This document shows, piece by piece, positions 36,748 to 46,300 of a stretch of 64,000 nt of DNA (position 1 is its first letter; each line of letters starts with the position of its first letter). The notes under the pieces were generated by a model. The model was not told where the DNA came from. It made no database searches and saw only the letters and a list, made by a program, of their open reading frames with translations. The translations under genes were made by a program, and so were the position numbers. Source of the DNA: Allomuricauda sp. (GTDB lineage: Bacteria > Bacteroidota > Bacteroidia > Flavobacteriales > Flavobacteriaceae); the NCBI RefSeq assembly GCF_028280385.1, contig NZ_JANQLX010000001.1, forward strand, positions 62,001 to 126,000, read 5' to 3'.

Positions 36748-38259
36748 ATGAAACACCTATGCTCGTTTTGTGCAGTGACCCTATTTGTAATTACCAACCT
36801 AAGTTCCCAGGAACTTCACACTCACAGCAACGCCGCCAGTATTGATAGTGAGGCAAACTCAACAGCTGGTTGGAGCTCAACCTCTGCTACCCTTGTTAGT
36901 TCTGTTCAAAACGATCCTCATCATGGTAGTCATAGTATTAAAATTGAGGCCGTTTCAGCAGGCTGGGCTGTTGCATCATATCAGTTTACTGCTGAGGTGG
37001 GAGAGGTTTATAATATCAGTGTATATGCCAAGGGAGCCAGTTCTAAAACCCCAGGTTTCTTTTTATGGGAAGGCTTTGGGGATTTTACATCCCAAAGTAT
37101 TTCAAGTTCAAGTTGGGCATTGTATACCTTTAGCCTTACGGCGACCGATACCTCCCCGAAGATTAAAGTGTACACCGGAAATTCATTTCCGGCAGCAGTC
37201 GGTGATGTGGCATACATTGATCATGTATCAATACAAAAGGTTCCCTCCGACACGGAAGCACCTACTGCACCAACACTTTCAAGCAATGGTCAGACTGATA
37301 CCACCGTTGACCTTACTTGGAGTGGTGCTACCGATAATATTGGGGTAACAGGATACAAAGTATTCAGGGACAGTAACCTTGAGGCTACCTTGGCAAACGT
37401 CAACAGCTATCCGGTTACCGGGTTGACCGCAAATACTACATATAACTTTACTGTTACCGCACTTGATGCCGCGGGAAACGAGAGTCCGGCTAGCAGTGCC
37501 TTGTCCATTACAACCGACAATGCAGCTGACACTCAGTCCCCTTCAGTGCCAACTAATCTGTCCAGCCCGGCTAATACCGATATCACAGTAGACCTTTCTT
37601 GGAATGCCTCCACGGACAATGTTGGAGTGACCGGATATAGAATATACAAGGACGGAAGCTTGGAAGCCTCCCCCGGGAACATGACCTCACACCAAGTGAC
37701 CGGACTTACGGCTGGAACAACCTATAGTTTTACGGTTTCCGCTTTAGATGCAGCGGGGAACGAGAGTTCTCAGAGCACCGCGGTTTCGGTGACCACTGAT
37801 TCCCAATCCGGTGGTGGAAGCTCGGTTTGGTCCGAGAGCGGTTCCACGGCGAGCTACACAGGGGAGGTCGCAATCGGTACGAGCTCGGTGCCGTCCGGCT
37901 ATAAGCTGGCCGTTGATGGCCATATCCGCACCCGCGAGATCAGGGTGGACCAGGACACCTGGCCGGATTATGTATTTAAAGAAGACTACGACCTACCATC
38001 ACTGGAAGAGATTCAGAAACATGTTGCCATATATGGCCACCTGCCCAATATCCCTTCCGCCAAGGAAGTGGAGGCCAATGGAATGGACGTTGGTGAGATG
38101 AACAAGTTGCTCTTGGAAAAAGTAGAGGAACTGACTTTATACTTACTGGAACAGCAAAAGGAAATCGTTCAGCTAAAATCACAAAATGCGCATGTTAAAA
38201 AGCTAGAGGACGCCTTGATGAACTTGCAGGACAAAGTTTCCAAACTAACCAAAGAGTAA
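36748..38259 (+). CDS. Secreted FN3 protein with coiled-coil tail (copy 1)
   Basis: A 503-residue exported protein from the ATG at 36748; the frame extends 6 bp to a TTG. Signal peptide to about residue 22 (TNLSSQ), a carbohydrate-binding-like beta-sandwich (about 25-165), two fibronectin type III domains (about 170-260 and 265-355), a short 'YKLAVDGHIRTREIRV' module with 'WPDYVFKEDYDLPSLEE', then a C-terminal coiled coil. Such tails occur in Bacteroidota adhesin or tail-fibre-like proteins. It is the first gene of the cargo operon. The 3' 280 bp are nearly identical in DNA to copy 2. Confidence 0.8.
   Translation: MKHLCSFCAVTLFVITNLSSQELHTHSNAASIDSEANSTAGWSSTSATLVSSVQNDPHHGSHSIKIEAVSAGWAVASYQFTAEVGEVYNISVYAKGASSKTPGFFLWEGFGDFTSQSISSSSWALYTFSLTATDTSPKIKVYTGNSFPAAVGDVAYIDHVSIQKVPSDTEAPTAPTLSSNGQTDTTVDLTWSGATDNIGVTGYKVFRDSNLEATLANVNSYPVTGLTANTTYNFTVTALDAAGNESPASSALSITTDNAADTQSPSVPTNLSSPANTDITVDLSWNASTDNVGVTGYRIYKDGSLEASPGNMTSHQVTGLTAGTTYSFTVSALDAAGNESSQSTAVSVTTDSQSGGGSSVWSESGSTASYTGEVAIGTSSVPSGYKLAVDGHIRTREIRVDQDTWPDYVFKEDYDLPSLEEIQKHVAIYGHLPNIPSAKEVEANGMDVGEMNKLLLEKVEELTLYLLEQQKEIVQLKSQNAHVKKLEDALMNLQDKVSKLTKE
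37822..38120 (+). repeat. Near-identical DNA tail of FN3 gene, copy 1
   Basis: About 94% identical by eye to 39404-39702, much more than the rest of the two genes. It is visibly GC-richer than the surrounding DNA. It encodes the 'YKLAVDGHIRTREI' and 'DMNKLLLEK'-like module. Confidence 0.7.
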
Positions 38260-38337
38260 AAATAAAATGCACAGGATTATAGTCTGCTGCTTCACAAAAT
38301 ATTTTCAAACACAAATTAAACTAAACCTTATTTGATC

Positions 38338-39846
38338 ATGAAACACTTACACTTGTTTTATGCAGTAACCTTATTCGTAATTTTTGGAATTACCGACCTC
38401 AGTTCCCAAGAACTTCATACACACAGCAACGCTGCCAGTATTAATAATGAAGCGGACTCTACCGCTGGATGGGGAGGTAGTGCTACTGAAAGTACTACGT
38501 CCACGGATGCCTTTGCAGGCACTTATAGCATCAAATTCGAAGCTCCATCCAATGGATGGTATTATAGTGGTTATTCTTTCAATTCAACACAGGACGAACA
38601 GTATACTATTCAGATTTATGCCAAAAGTGATAGTCCCGAAGATCCGGGAATTTATTGGAGTGGTGTGGTGGAAAATCAGTCCACCCCAATTACCAGTAAC
38701 AACTGGACCCTTTATACCAAAACTGTTACGGCTACAGGCGGTACCATTAACATAAATATTTATCCGGGGACTCCTGCCACTAGTGGAAACACCGTGTACA
38801 TAGACAATGTATCCATAGTTCCCTTGGGAAGTATGGACACGCAAGCCCCAACTGCACCAACATTGTCGAGTACTGCCCATTCGCAGACCACAGTAGACCT
38901 GAGTTGGAGTGGAGCTACCGACGATACCGCAGTTACCCAATACAAGGTGTACAAAGATGGCGTGGAAGAAGCAGCACTTGGGAATGTAAGTTCCTATCAA
39001 GTAACGGGGCTAACTGCGGATACATCCTATAACTTTACTGTAACTGCTTTGGATGCTGCAGACAATGAAAGTGTTGCTAGTAATTCAGTATCGGTAACAA
39101 CAGATCTAGCAGGTGATACCCAATCTCCAACGGCACCCACACTTTCAAGTACGGGGCATACCGAAACTACTGTTGATTTATCATGGAGTGGTGCTACCGA
39201 TAATGTTGGTGTGACCGGATACAATCTTTACCAAGATGGGACTGCGATAGCAAATAATATAACTGCAACTACTTATCAGGTCACTGGACTGACGGCTTCA
39301 ACCTCCTATGACTTTAAAATCCGTGCACTTGATGCAGCCTCAAATGAGAGTGTGGACAGCAACATTGTTACAGTGACTACCAATACTGCCTCTGGTGGAA
39401 GTTCGGTTTGGTCCGAGAGCGGTTCCACGGCGAGCTACACAGGGGAGGTGGCAATCGGTACGAGCTCGGTACCGTCCGGCTATAAACTGGCCGTTGATGG
39501 CCATATCCGTACCCGTGAGATTAGGGTGGACCAGGACACCTGGCCGGATTATGTGTTTAAAGAGGACTACGACCTACCATCACTGGAAGAAATCCAGGAA
39601 CATATTGAGAAGAACGGCCATCTGCCCAATATCCCTTCCGCCAAGGAAGTGGAAGCCAATGGAATGGACGTTGGTGAGATGAACAAGTTGCTCTTGGAAA
39701 AGATAGAAGAGCATACCCTTTACATCTTGGAACAGCAAAAGGAAATTGTTGAGCTAAAAACGCAAAATGCGGAATTCAAAAAGCTACTGAACACCTTGTT
39801 AAACCAACAAGACAAAGTTTCCAAATTAACCAAAGAACAAAACTAA
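38338..39846 (+). CDS. Secreted FN3 protein with coiled-coil tail (copy 2)
   Basis: A 502-residue paralogue of the preceding gene with the same plan: signal peptide, N-terminal beta-sandwich, two FN3 domains, conserved tail module and coiled coil. The N-terminal sandwich is only moderately similar to copy 1, but the upstream 40 bp and the tail region are very close. The stop (39844-39846) is one base before the ATG of the TcB-like Rhs gene, indicating translational coupling and a shared role. No type IX secretion tail is seen. It may be a filament-tip or surface component displayed with the Rhs proteins (inference). Confidence 0.8.
   Translation: MKHLHLFYAVTLFVIFGITDLSSQELHTHSNAASINNEADSTAGWGGSATESTTSTDAFAGTYSIKFEAPSNGWYYSGYSFNSTQDEQYTIQIYAKSDSPEDPGIYWSGVVENQSTPITSNNWTLYTKTVTATGGTININIYPGTPATSGNTVYIDNVSIVPLGSMDTQAPTAPTLSSTAHSQTTVDLSWSGATDDTAVTQYKVYKDGVEEAALGNVSSYQVTGLTADTSYNFTVTALDAADNESVASNSVSVTTDLAGDTQSPTAPTLSSTGHTETTVDLSWSGATDNVGVTGYNLYQDGTAIANNITATTYQVTGLTASTSYDFKIRALDAASNESVDSNIVTVTTNTASGGSSVWSESGSTASYTGEVAIGTSSVPSGYKLAVDGHIRTREIRVDQDTWPDYVFKEDYDLPSLEEIQEHIEKNGHLPNIPSAKEVEANGMDVGEMNKLLLEKIEEHTLYILEQQKEIVELKTQNAEFKKLLNTLLNQQDKVSKLTKEQN
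39404..39702 (+). repeat. Near-identical DNA tail of FN3 gene, copy 2
   Basis: The partner of 37822-38120. Differences are mostly third-position changes, apart from a short divergent patch near 39595-39620. Confidence 0.7.
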
Positions 39847-39847
39847 A

Positions 39848-42800
39848 ATGTACAGGATTATAAATAATCTCAGAAAAACAGCATTGATCTATGTGGTCCT
39901 TGCCTATTCAATAACGGGCCATGCCCAGGATTTGGCACCCGAGGTCACCAACTACGGCTCGGTATCGCCCAACAGTGCCAGTCTTGGAAAATTTGGAACC
40001 TTTCCCGTAAACCATAATCTAGGATCGGTAAATGTCAGTGTACCCTTGTACACCTTGGATACTGGAAAGCAGCAAGTACCCATTGGTCTTTCATATAATA
40101 CCGGTGGAATAAAAGTCAACGACTTGGCTTCCTGGGTGGGTCTCGGATGGACGTTAAACGCCGGAGGGGCCGTAATCCGGAATGTCAAGGGAATACCGGA
40201 CAATTTTTCAGACCAAGGCATTGAAGATCTTGAAAATGCCGCGTTCAGCAGCGACAACTTCTTTTACATTTACGATTGCTGGAAAGGGATAGAAGATTCG
40301 CAACCAGATGAGTTTATTCTCAATGCGCCCGGTCTTAGTGGAACCTTTCAGTTAGATCCCAATCAAAATAGCACGGTGGTCTTCAATGACCACAAAGTGG
40401 CAAAGGTAACTGTACAGGAAAATCCGGAAAGGATAGAAATAATTGGACCCAATGGTACCAAGTTTGTCTTCGGAACTTCAATAATATCCGAGAGTGGTCA
40501 GAACCATAATGCATCAGAATACAGTACCATATCCGCCACCAGTCACGCCAATGCCTATGACTATATAAGCGCGTGGTATTTAACGGAAATGATCGAACCC
40601 GCCCGAAAAGACACGATTCGGTTCAGATATTCTGAAAACTTGAACCATGATTTTCCAGAGGCATCAGGAGAATATGCGACGGGTACTTTGAGTAGTACAA
40701 TTCAGGGATCTTATCCAGAAGTCAAACAAATTGACCAAAAGATTCTTTCCAGGATAGAAACCAACAATGGTTATGTGCTGTTCAACTCTTCGGAAGGAAG
40801 GAGCGATTTAGCTGGAGAGCCCAAACTGGACGCTATAGAGGTATACTCTGGGCAATTTGGTGATCCCAATGCAGTGAAGATCAACGAATTTATATTCACC
40901 TATGGATACTTCCAAAGGCAAGGAGGGAGCTTCCCGCCTGGAAGTTCTGCTGGGATAATTTATGATAGGACAGATAGCAGGACCAAATCCATGCGGCTTG
41001 ACACCATAACTGTGGGCAACAGTGGCATTGGTGGTGCCTATTCCTTTGATTATAACAGTACTTCCCTTCCCATGAGGGGATCAACGGCTCAAGATCAGTG
41101 GGGGTATGCAAATAACAATACTGGAAGTTTTATGCCACGCACGGTCGGGACTTATTATCCAAATGCCGTTCCTGCGGTAAACTATGATGTGGGTACCGGG
41201 AACAGAAAATCAGATCCTATTGAAATGAAAGCCGCCTCATTGAAGAGAATCAGTTATCCAACAGGAGGCTATACCATTTTTGAACTGGAACCCCACCAAC
41301 GCATATATCAGCAAACAACCTCCACGCCTGACCAAGAATATGTTTCCGATGGGGCTTATGGTTCCGAGTGTGATGCGAGTATCGGTCAATCCTTAGTTAC
41401 CAAAACCGTGACCATACCCAATGATGTAATTGGGGATGTTAAACTGTCCATGACCTTTTCAACTGCTACGGCCCCTGGAACCGGCGCATATGTCAAATTC
41501 AATGGCACTACATATTATGCAACAGGAGGTGTGGATGGAGAAGAGACCAATGGAGGTAACAGGGAGTATAATTTTAATTTGTTGCCTGGTACTTATACCT
41601 TGGAAATCTCAGAGAGCCGCACAGGCGCTCCAAACGGAGCAGCCGTTTCTTGCCCGTTTACAACGGGAATTGTATCATGGTATGTACCCGGGGTTCCTGT
41701 AAACACCGAGGTAACCGAATACCTAGGGGGCCTTAGGGTGGCATCCATCAAAAATTATGACGGATTCAATTCAGAGCCCACTTCCCAAAAGTTTTTTGAG
41801 TACGATAATATTAACGTGTTAAGGCCTTATCGTGAAGAGGCGTATAAACATTTTTATTTGCAAGGTGGTCCTGGTACAGGAAGCTCCACAATTGGACTGA
41901 AGTTATCAACGGCGGAATACTTCAACAACAACTTGGACAATAGGCCAGCGGTAGAATATGGTACAATAACCGAATATGCGACTGATAAATCGGGGATTCA
42001 TTTGGGCAAGACAGTTTACGAATATAATACTTTGGCCCCTCAGCGCATGTTGGGCGGTGGAGTCGAAGGACTTATTCCATTCAAACATGCCTTAAGTACC
42101 GGAGAATATCTTAGACCAGATTTTGCATCAATTATACAGGATGATGATTTCACCTACTGGCGTAGTGATGGATGGAAGTACGGTACCATGGCCCATAAGC
42201 ATGTGTATAAGAACACCGCAACGCAAGGGAATCCAGTCTATGTAAAATTGCAGCAATCGGACAATACATATAGCACATTGGTTGAGACTGAGATAAAATC
42301 CAACTATGTATTTGCCAATAGTCCTAATCCAGAGACCTTTGATGGTCAATATCCTAATTCGTTTGATGGACCATTCGATCAAAACGATGATCCAGCGAGT
42401 TACATTTTTAGCTACTATGTGGCCAAAAAATCAATAGGAAGGAAGGTAATGACCCAAACCATTAACACCATTTATGACGAAAATGGTTTAAATCCGGTGG
42501 TCACTACCACTGATTATACCTATGGCAACGTGGTTCATTTACAACCCACCCTAACCGAAACCACCAATAGCCTGGGGCAAGTACAGGAAACCATTACCAG
42601 CTATCCGGATGATGTGATCAGCACTAGCTCATTAAACGGTCCTGATCTAACCGCGTTGGAAAAAAGTGTTATTGACGACCTGAAATCAACTGGTTTGGTG
42701 CATCGTCCGTTGGAGCCTATCCAACAGGAAACATTGGTAAAGGATTCCAATGACAATGTTCTTTCAGGTGTGATCCAAAGAACCGAACTTCAAGATTGGG

Positions 42801-43327
42801 GCACTGATCAAATATTGGTTAAAACTATAAAGACCCTCAAAGAAGATTTTGATTCCAACAATGACCCCTTGGAGAATCGCATCACCTATCATGCCTATGA
42901 CGATTATGGAAATCCGGAGAAAGTGAGCAAGGTAGATGGCCCCCATACCTATTATATCTGGGGCTACAATGGCAGTTGGCCCATCGCCAAAATCGATAAT
43001 CTTGAAAGCATTACTACGGCCCTTCAAAATTTGATAGATGCAGCAGTTACGGCCTCCAATGCGGACAATGACCGCACAATGGGAACAAACGGTAACGAGG
43101 GAGCTTTGCGTTCCGCTTTGGACGACATCAGAAACCACAGTACCGTTTCCGGTTCGCAAATGACGAGCTATACCTATGATCCCTTGATCGGGCTTACAAG
43201 CATAACAGACCCCAGGGGCTATACCATGTATTATGAGTATGACAACTTCAACCGACTGAAAGAAGTAAAGGACGCTACTGGCAATCTTGTGTCGGATTAC
43301 CAATATAATTATAGACCCCAAAATTAA
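39848..43327 (+). CDS. TcB/SpvB-like Rhs-family protein (first half of a split shell)
   Basis: A 1159-residue exported protein with a Sec signal peptide ending near residue 26 (GHAQ). The N-terminal part ('NHNLGSVNVSVPLYTLDTG', 'PIGLSYNTGGIKVND', 'WVGLGWTLNAGG') is typical of the SpvB/TcB-like start of Rhs shells. The C-terminus ends in YD repeats ('YYEYDNFNRLKEVKDATG'). It stops just as the repeats begin, and the next gene, 10 bp on, supplies the bulk of the YD repeats and the core. The pair therefore resembles TcB plus TcC, in which two proteins form one hollow cocoon. It has no toxin domain of its own. Confidence 0.8.
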   Translation: MYRIINNLRKTALIYVVLAYSITGHAQDLAPEVTNYGSVSPNSASLGKFGTFPVNHNLGSVNVSVPLYTLDTGKQQVPIGLSYNTGGIKVNDLASWVGLGWTLNAGGAVIRNVKGIPDNFSDQGIEDLENAAFSSDNFFYIYDCWKGIEDSQPDEFILNAPGLSGTFQLDPNQNSTVVFNDHKVAKVTVQENPERIEIIGPNGTKFVFGTSIISESGQNHNASEYSTISATSHANAYDYISAWYLTEMIEPARKDTIRFRYSENLNHDFPEASGEYATGTLSSTIQGSYPEVKQIDQKILSRIETNNGYVLFNSSEGRSDLAGEPKLDAIEVYSGQFGDPNAVKINEFIFTYGYFQRQGGSFPPGSSAGIIYDRTDSRTKSMRLDTITVGNSGIGGAYSFDYNSTSLPMRGSTAQDQWGYANNNTGSFMPRTVGTYYPNAVPAVNYDVGTGNRKSDPIEMKAASLKRISYPTGGYTIFELEPHQRIYQQTTSTPDQEYVSDGAYGSECDASIGQSLVTKTVTIPNDVIGDVKLSMTFSTATAPGTGAYVKFNGTTYYATGGVDGEETNGGNREYNFNLLPGTYTLEISESRTGAPNGAAVSCPFTTGIVSWYVPGVPVNTEVTEYLGGLRVASIKNYDGFNSEPTSQKFFEYDNINVLRPYREEAYKHFYLQGGPGTGSSTIGLKLSTAEYFNNNLDNRPAVEYGTITEYATDKSGIHLGKTVYEYNTLAPQRMLGGGVEGLIPFKHALSTGEYLRPDFASIIQDDDFTYWRSDGWKYGTMAHKHVYKNTATQGNPVYVKLQQSDNTYSTLVETEIKSNYVFANSPNPETFDGQYPNSFDGPFDQNDDPASYIFSYYVAKKSIGRKVMTQTINTIYDENGLNPVVTTTDYTYGNVVHLQPTLTETTNSLGQVQETITSYPDDVISTSSLNGPDLTALEKSVIDDLKSTGLVHRPLEPIQQETLVKDSNDNVLSGVIQRTELQDWGTDQILVKTIKTLKEDFDSNNDPLENRITYHAYDDYGNPEKVSKVDGPHTYYIWGYNGSWPIAKIDNLESITTALQNLIDAAVTASNADNDRTMGTNGNEGALRSALDDIRNHSTVSGSQMTSYTYDPLIGLTSITDPRGYTMYYEYDNFNRLKEVKDATGNLVSDYQYNYRPQN

Positions 43328-43337
43328 CCTGCCAAGC

Positions 43338-46300
43338 ATGAAAACAAATAGATATAGCATTAAGGATTTGATGCCACTCTTCTTAGTATTGGTATTCAGT
43401 ATGTTTACCCAAATTGGTCTTTATGGCCAATGTTACGTGGAAGATCTGGACCCGACATCATTTGATTTTCCCGCGTCCGGAGGAACTCAAACAAATGATA
43501 TAGTGTATACCAATGGATCATGCACCTATTCATTGACGTTTATTAGTTGGCCCAACTGGATTTCCAGTGTTACACAACCCAACTCCTATGATATAACGGT
43601 TGTATGTAACGCCAATCCAGACGGGGGTGGAAGCCGCAATGGCTTGGTCACCTATTCCTATAATGGCTTAACGCAAAGTTTTGCGGTGTCCCAGGATGCC
43701 AGCACCAATCCGCCCCAGGCGCCGAATACCCCAAACTTGGTGGCCAACAGCAATGGTTGTGGACAAGTTACCTTGGAACGATCTGGGAATCCGTCAAGTG
43801 GAGTAACCTGGTATTGGCAGGGCACAAATTCCAATGGTGTCAGCACAGCATCCTCCAACAACGCTGAGAACAACGATTACGTTGCCACCCAATCCGGGAC
43901 ATATTACATCAGGGCAAGGGGGAGCAATGGTCTTTGGAGTTCGTCCGTGGCCAGGGCCGTAACGGTAATCGATTTGGAACCAGGGGTAATCGAAAATAAT
44001 AACGTCTCTATCTGTTATGGTGGAGACCCACCCCAAATAGATAGTTTTGAAGACGCCTCTGGTATTGTTGGTTCGTATACTTATCAATGGGAACAATCGG
44101 TGAACGGAGGAAGTTGGACGGAAATTACCAATGCCAACGGAAGTTCGTACAATCCCCCCTCAGGGCTTACAGCAACAACAAAATACCGTAGAAAAGTGTC
44201 CTGCGGATTACAAGAGGAGGTCACCAATGAGGCAACCGTAACTGTAATCTCCTTACCGGAAATTGCCAATGGAAACGATGTTTCACGATGTGGAACTGGA
44301 TCAGTGACCCTTTCGGCAACCGCTGGTGCCAACGGGAATACCGTTAGGTGGTACAGTTCTTCCACAGGAGGTTCCCCTATACATACAGGATTCAATTATG
44401 GTACCCCCAGCTTAAGCGCTACCACATCCTATTACGCGGAAAGCTACAACAGCACTACCGGTTGCGTTGCTTCCTCTAGGCAACTGATCAGGGCCGTAAT
44501 CAATCAGATTCCGGGCAGTGCCAATGGCAATGATACTGCGCGATGTGGTAATGGAACGGTGACCTTGAACGCTACTTTGGGCAGCAATGCCAATGAAATT
44601 CGCTGGTACAGCACCTCCTCAGGGGGCAGCTCGATCCATACCGGAACTTCATTTACCACTCCAAGCCTAAGTGCGACCACTACCTATTATGCAGAGAGCT
44701 ATAACAGTTCAACCGGATGTACGTCCACGGCACGTACAGCCATCCAGGCCCAGGTAGAGAACGTGATCACATGGTATCTGGATGCAGACGGCGACGGCCG
44801 AGCTGTGTCCACAGCGGATAGCTGCTCCAGTCCGGGAGCTGGATATACGCAGACCGTACTCCCGCTTGATGACTGCGATGATGGAAATTCAGGAATTCAA
44901 GGACCTGTTACTTGGTATTTGGATTCAGATGGTGATGGCCTGGGAGATCCAAGCGAGCCCAGTGCCCCTTCGTGCACTGCCCCGGCCAATCATGTAGCTA
45001 ACAACTCGGATCTGTGCCCAGGTCATGCATCACCAACCAATGACTGTGAAATTTCTGCAAGCACCGATCCCGAGACCCATAACTATGTCTACTCAAGAAC
45101 CTATCAAAGTGAGGTGGCCACGGTGCCGTCCAACAAATTTGTCAGCGACGATGCCTATATACAGCAGATCACATTTTTTGATGGCCTTGGTAGACCGCGA
45201 CAGCAAAATGCCATCCGGCAGTCGCCGGACCAAAAGGACATCATTACCCATATTGGGTATGACGATTATGGACGTCAGGAAACCGAATGGCTGCCCCTGT
45301 ACGAGCCAAACGGGGGATTGGGAGACTTCCGCACTGGCGATCAGGAAGCGGCCACTCGGACCTACTATAAGAACCATGCAGACTATGGCCTTGATTTCCC
45401 AACCGCCACGGGAACGGACGTAAACCCATATTCCCAAAAGGAATTTGAGCCTTCCCCATTGAGCAGGGTACGGAAGCAGGCTGCCCCGGGCGAAGACTGG
45501 AAATTGGGCAATGGCCATGAGATCGAGTTTGCCTATGAATCAAACAGTGCTTCGGACAATGTAAAACAGTATAGGGTAAGCTTGGCCTTTACCAATAACA
45601 CCTATATGCCAAGCTTGGTGGACGATGGGGACTATTCGGCCAACGAACTGTACAAGAACACCACCTATGATGAAAACCATAGTTCGGGCAACAACCACAG
45701 CGTGGAAGAGTTTACCGATAAGCAGGGACGGGTGGTGCTCAAACGTACCTATGCTGATACGGAAAATAGCCAAGAAGTGGCCCACAACACCTATTACGTC
45801 TACGACGATTTTGGCAACCTCACTTTTGTGATCCCACCTTTGGTGGATACCTCGGTTAGCCTTACCCAGACCGTTTTGGACGACCTGTGCTACCAATATG
45901 TGTATGACCACCGCAACCGTTTGGTGGAAAAGAAAATACCTGGAAAAGGATGGGAATATATTGTGTACAACAACCTGGATCAGCCCATTCTTACCCAAGA
46001 TGCTAACCAAAGAACCAAAGATGCCGGTTCTGATGAGTGGTTGTTCACCAAGTACGATGCATTTGGCAGGGTGGCCTATACGGGAATTGCCGAAGCTACC
46101 GAAAGTGCCCTTAGAACTACCATACAGACGGAAGTGGATGGCCTTGGCACCCTTTGGGAAACCCAGACCAGCACGGACCAGGATGCAAACTTTACCGAGG
46201 TTGTGAGTATCTATTACAGCAATGGTGCCTACCCCAACAACAGTTTGCAAAATAGGATCGTGGACCTGGTGGAGGTACTTACCGTAAACTATTACGATGA

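Noticed and set aside
36748..39846. Repeat array or CRISPR-like structure
   Set aside because: The repetition comes from tandem FN3 domains and two paralogous genes; there are no short identical repeats with regular unique spacers.
45540..46250. A 236-codon frame opposite the Rhs gene
   Set aside because: Antisense shadow of the YD-repeat region; low-complexity and without a plausible start context.
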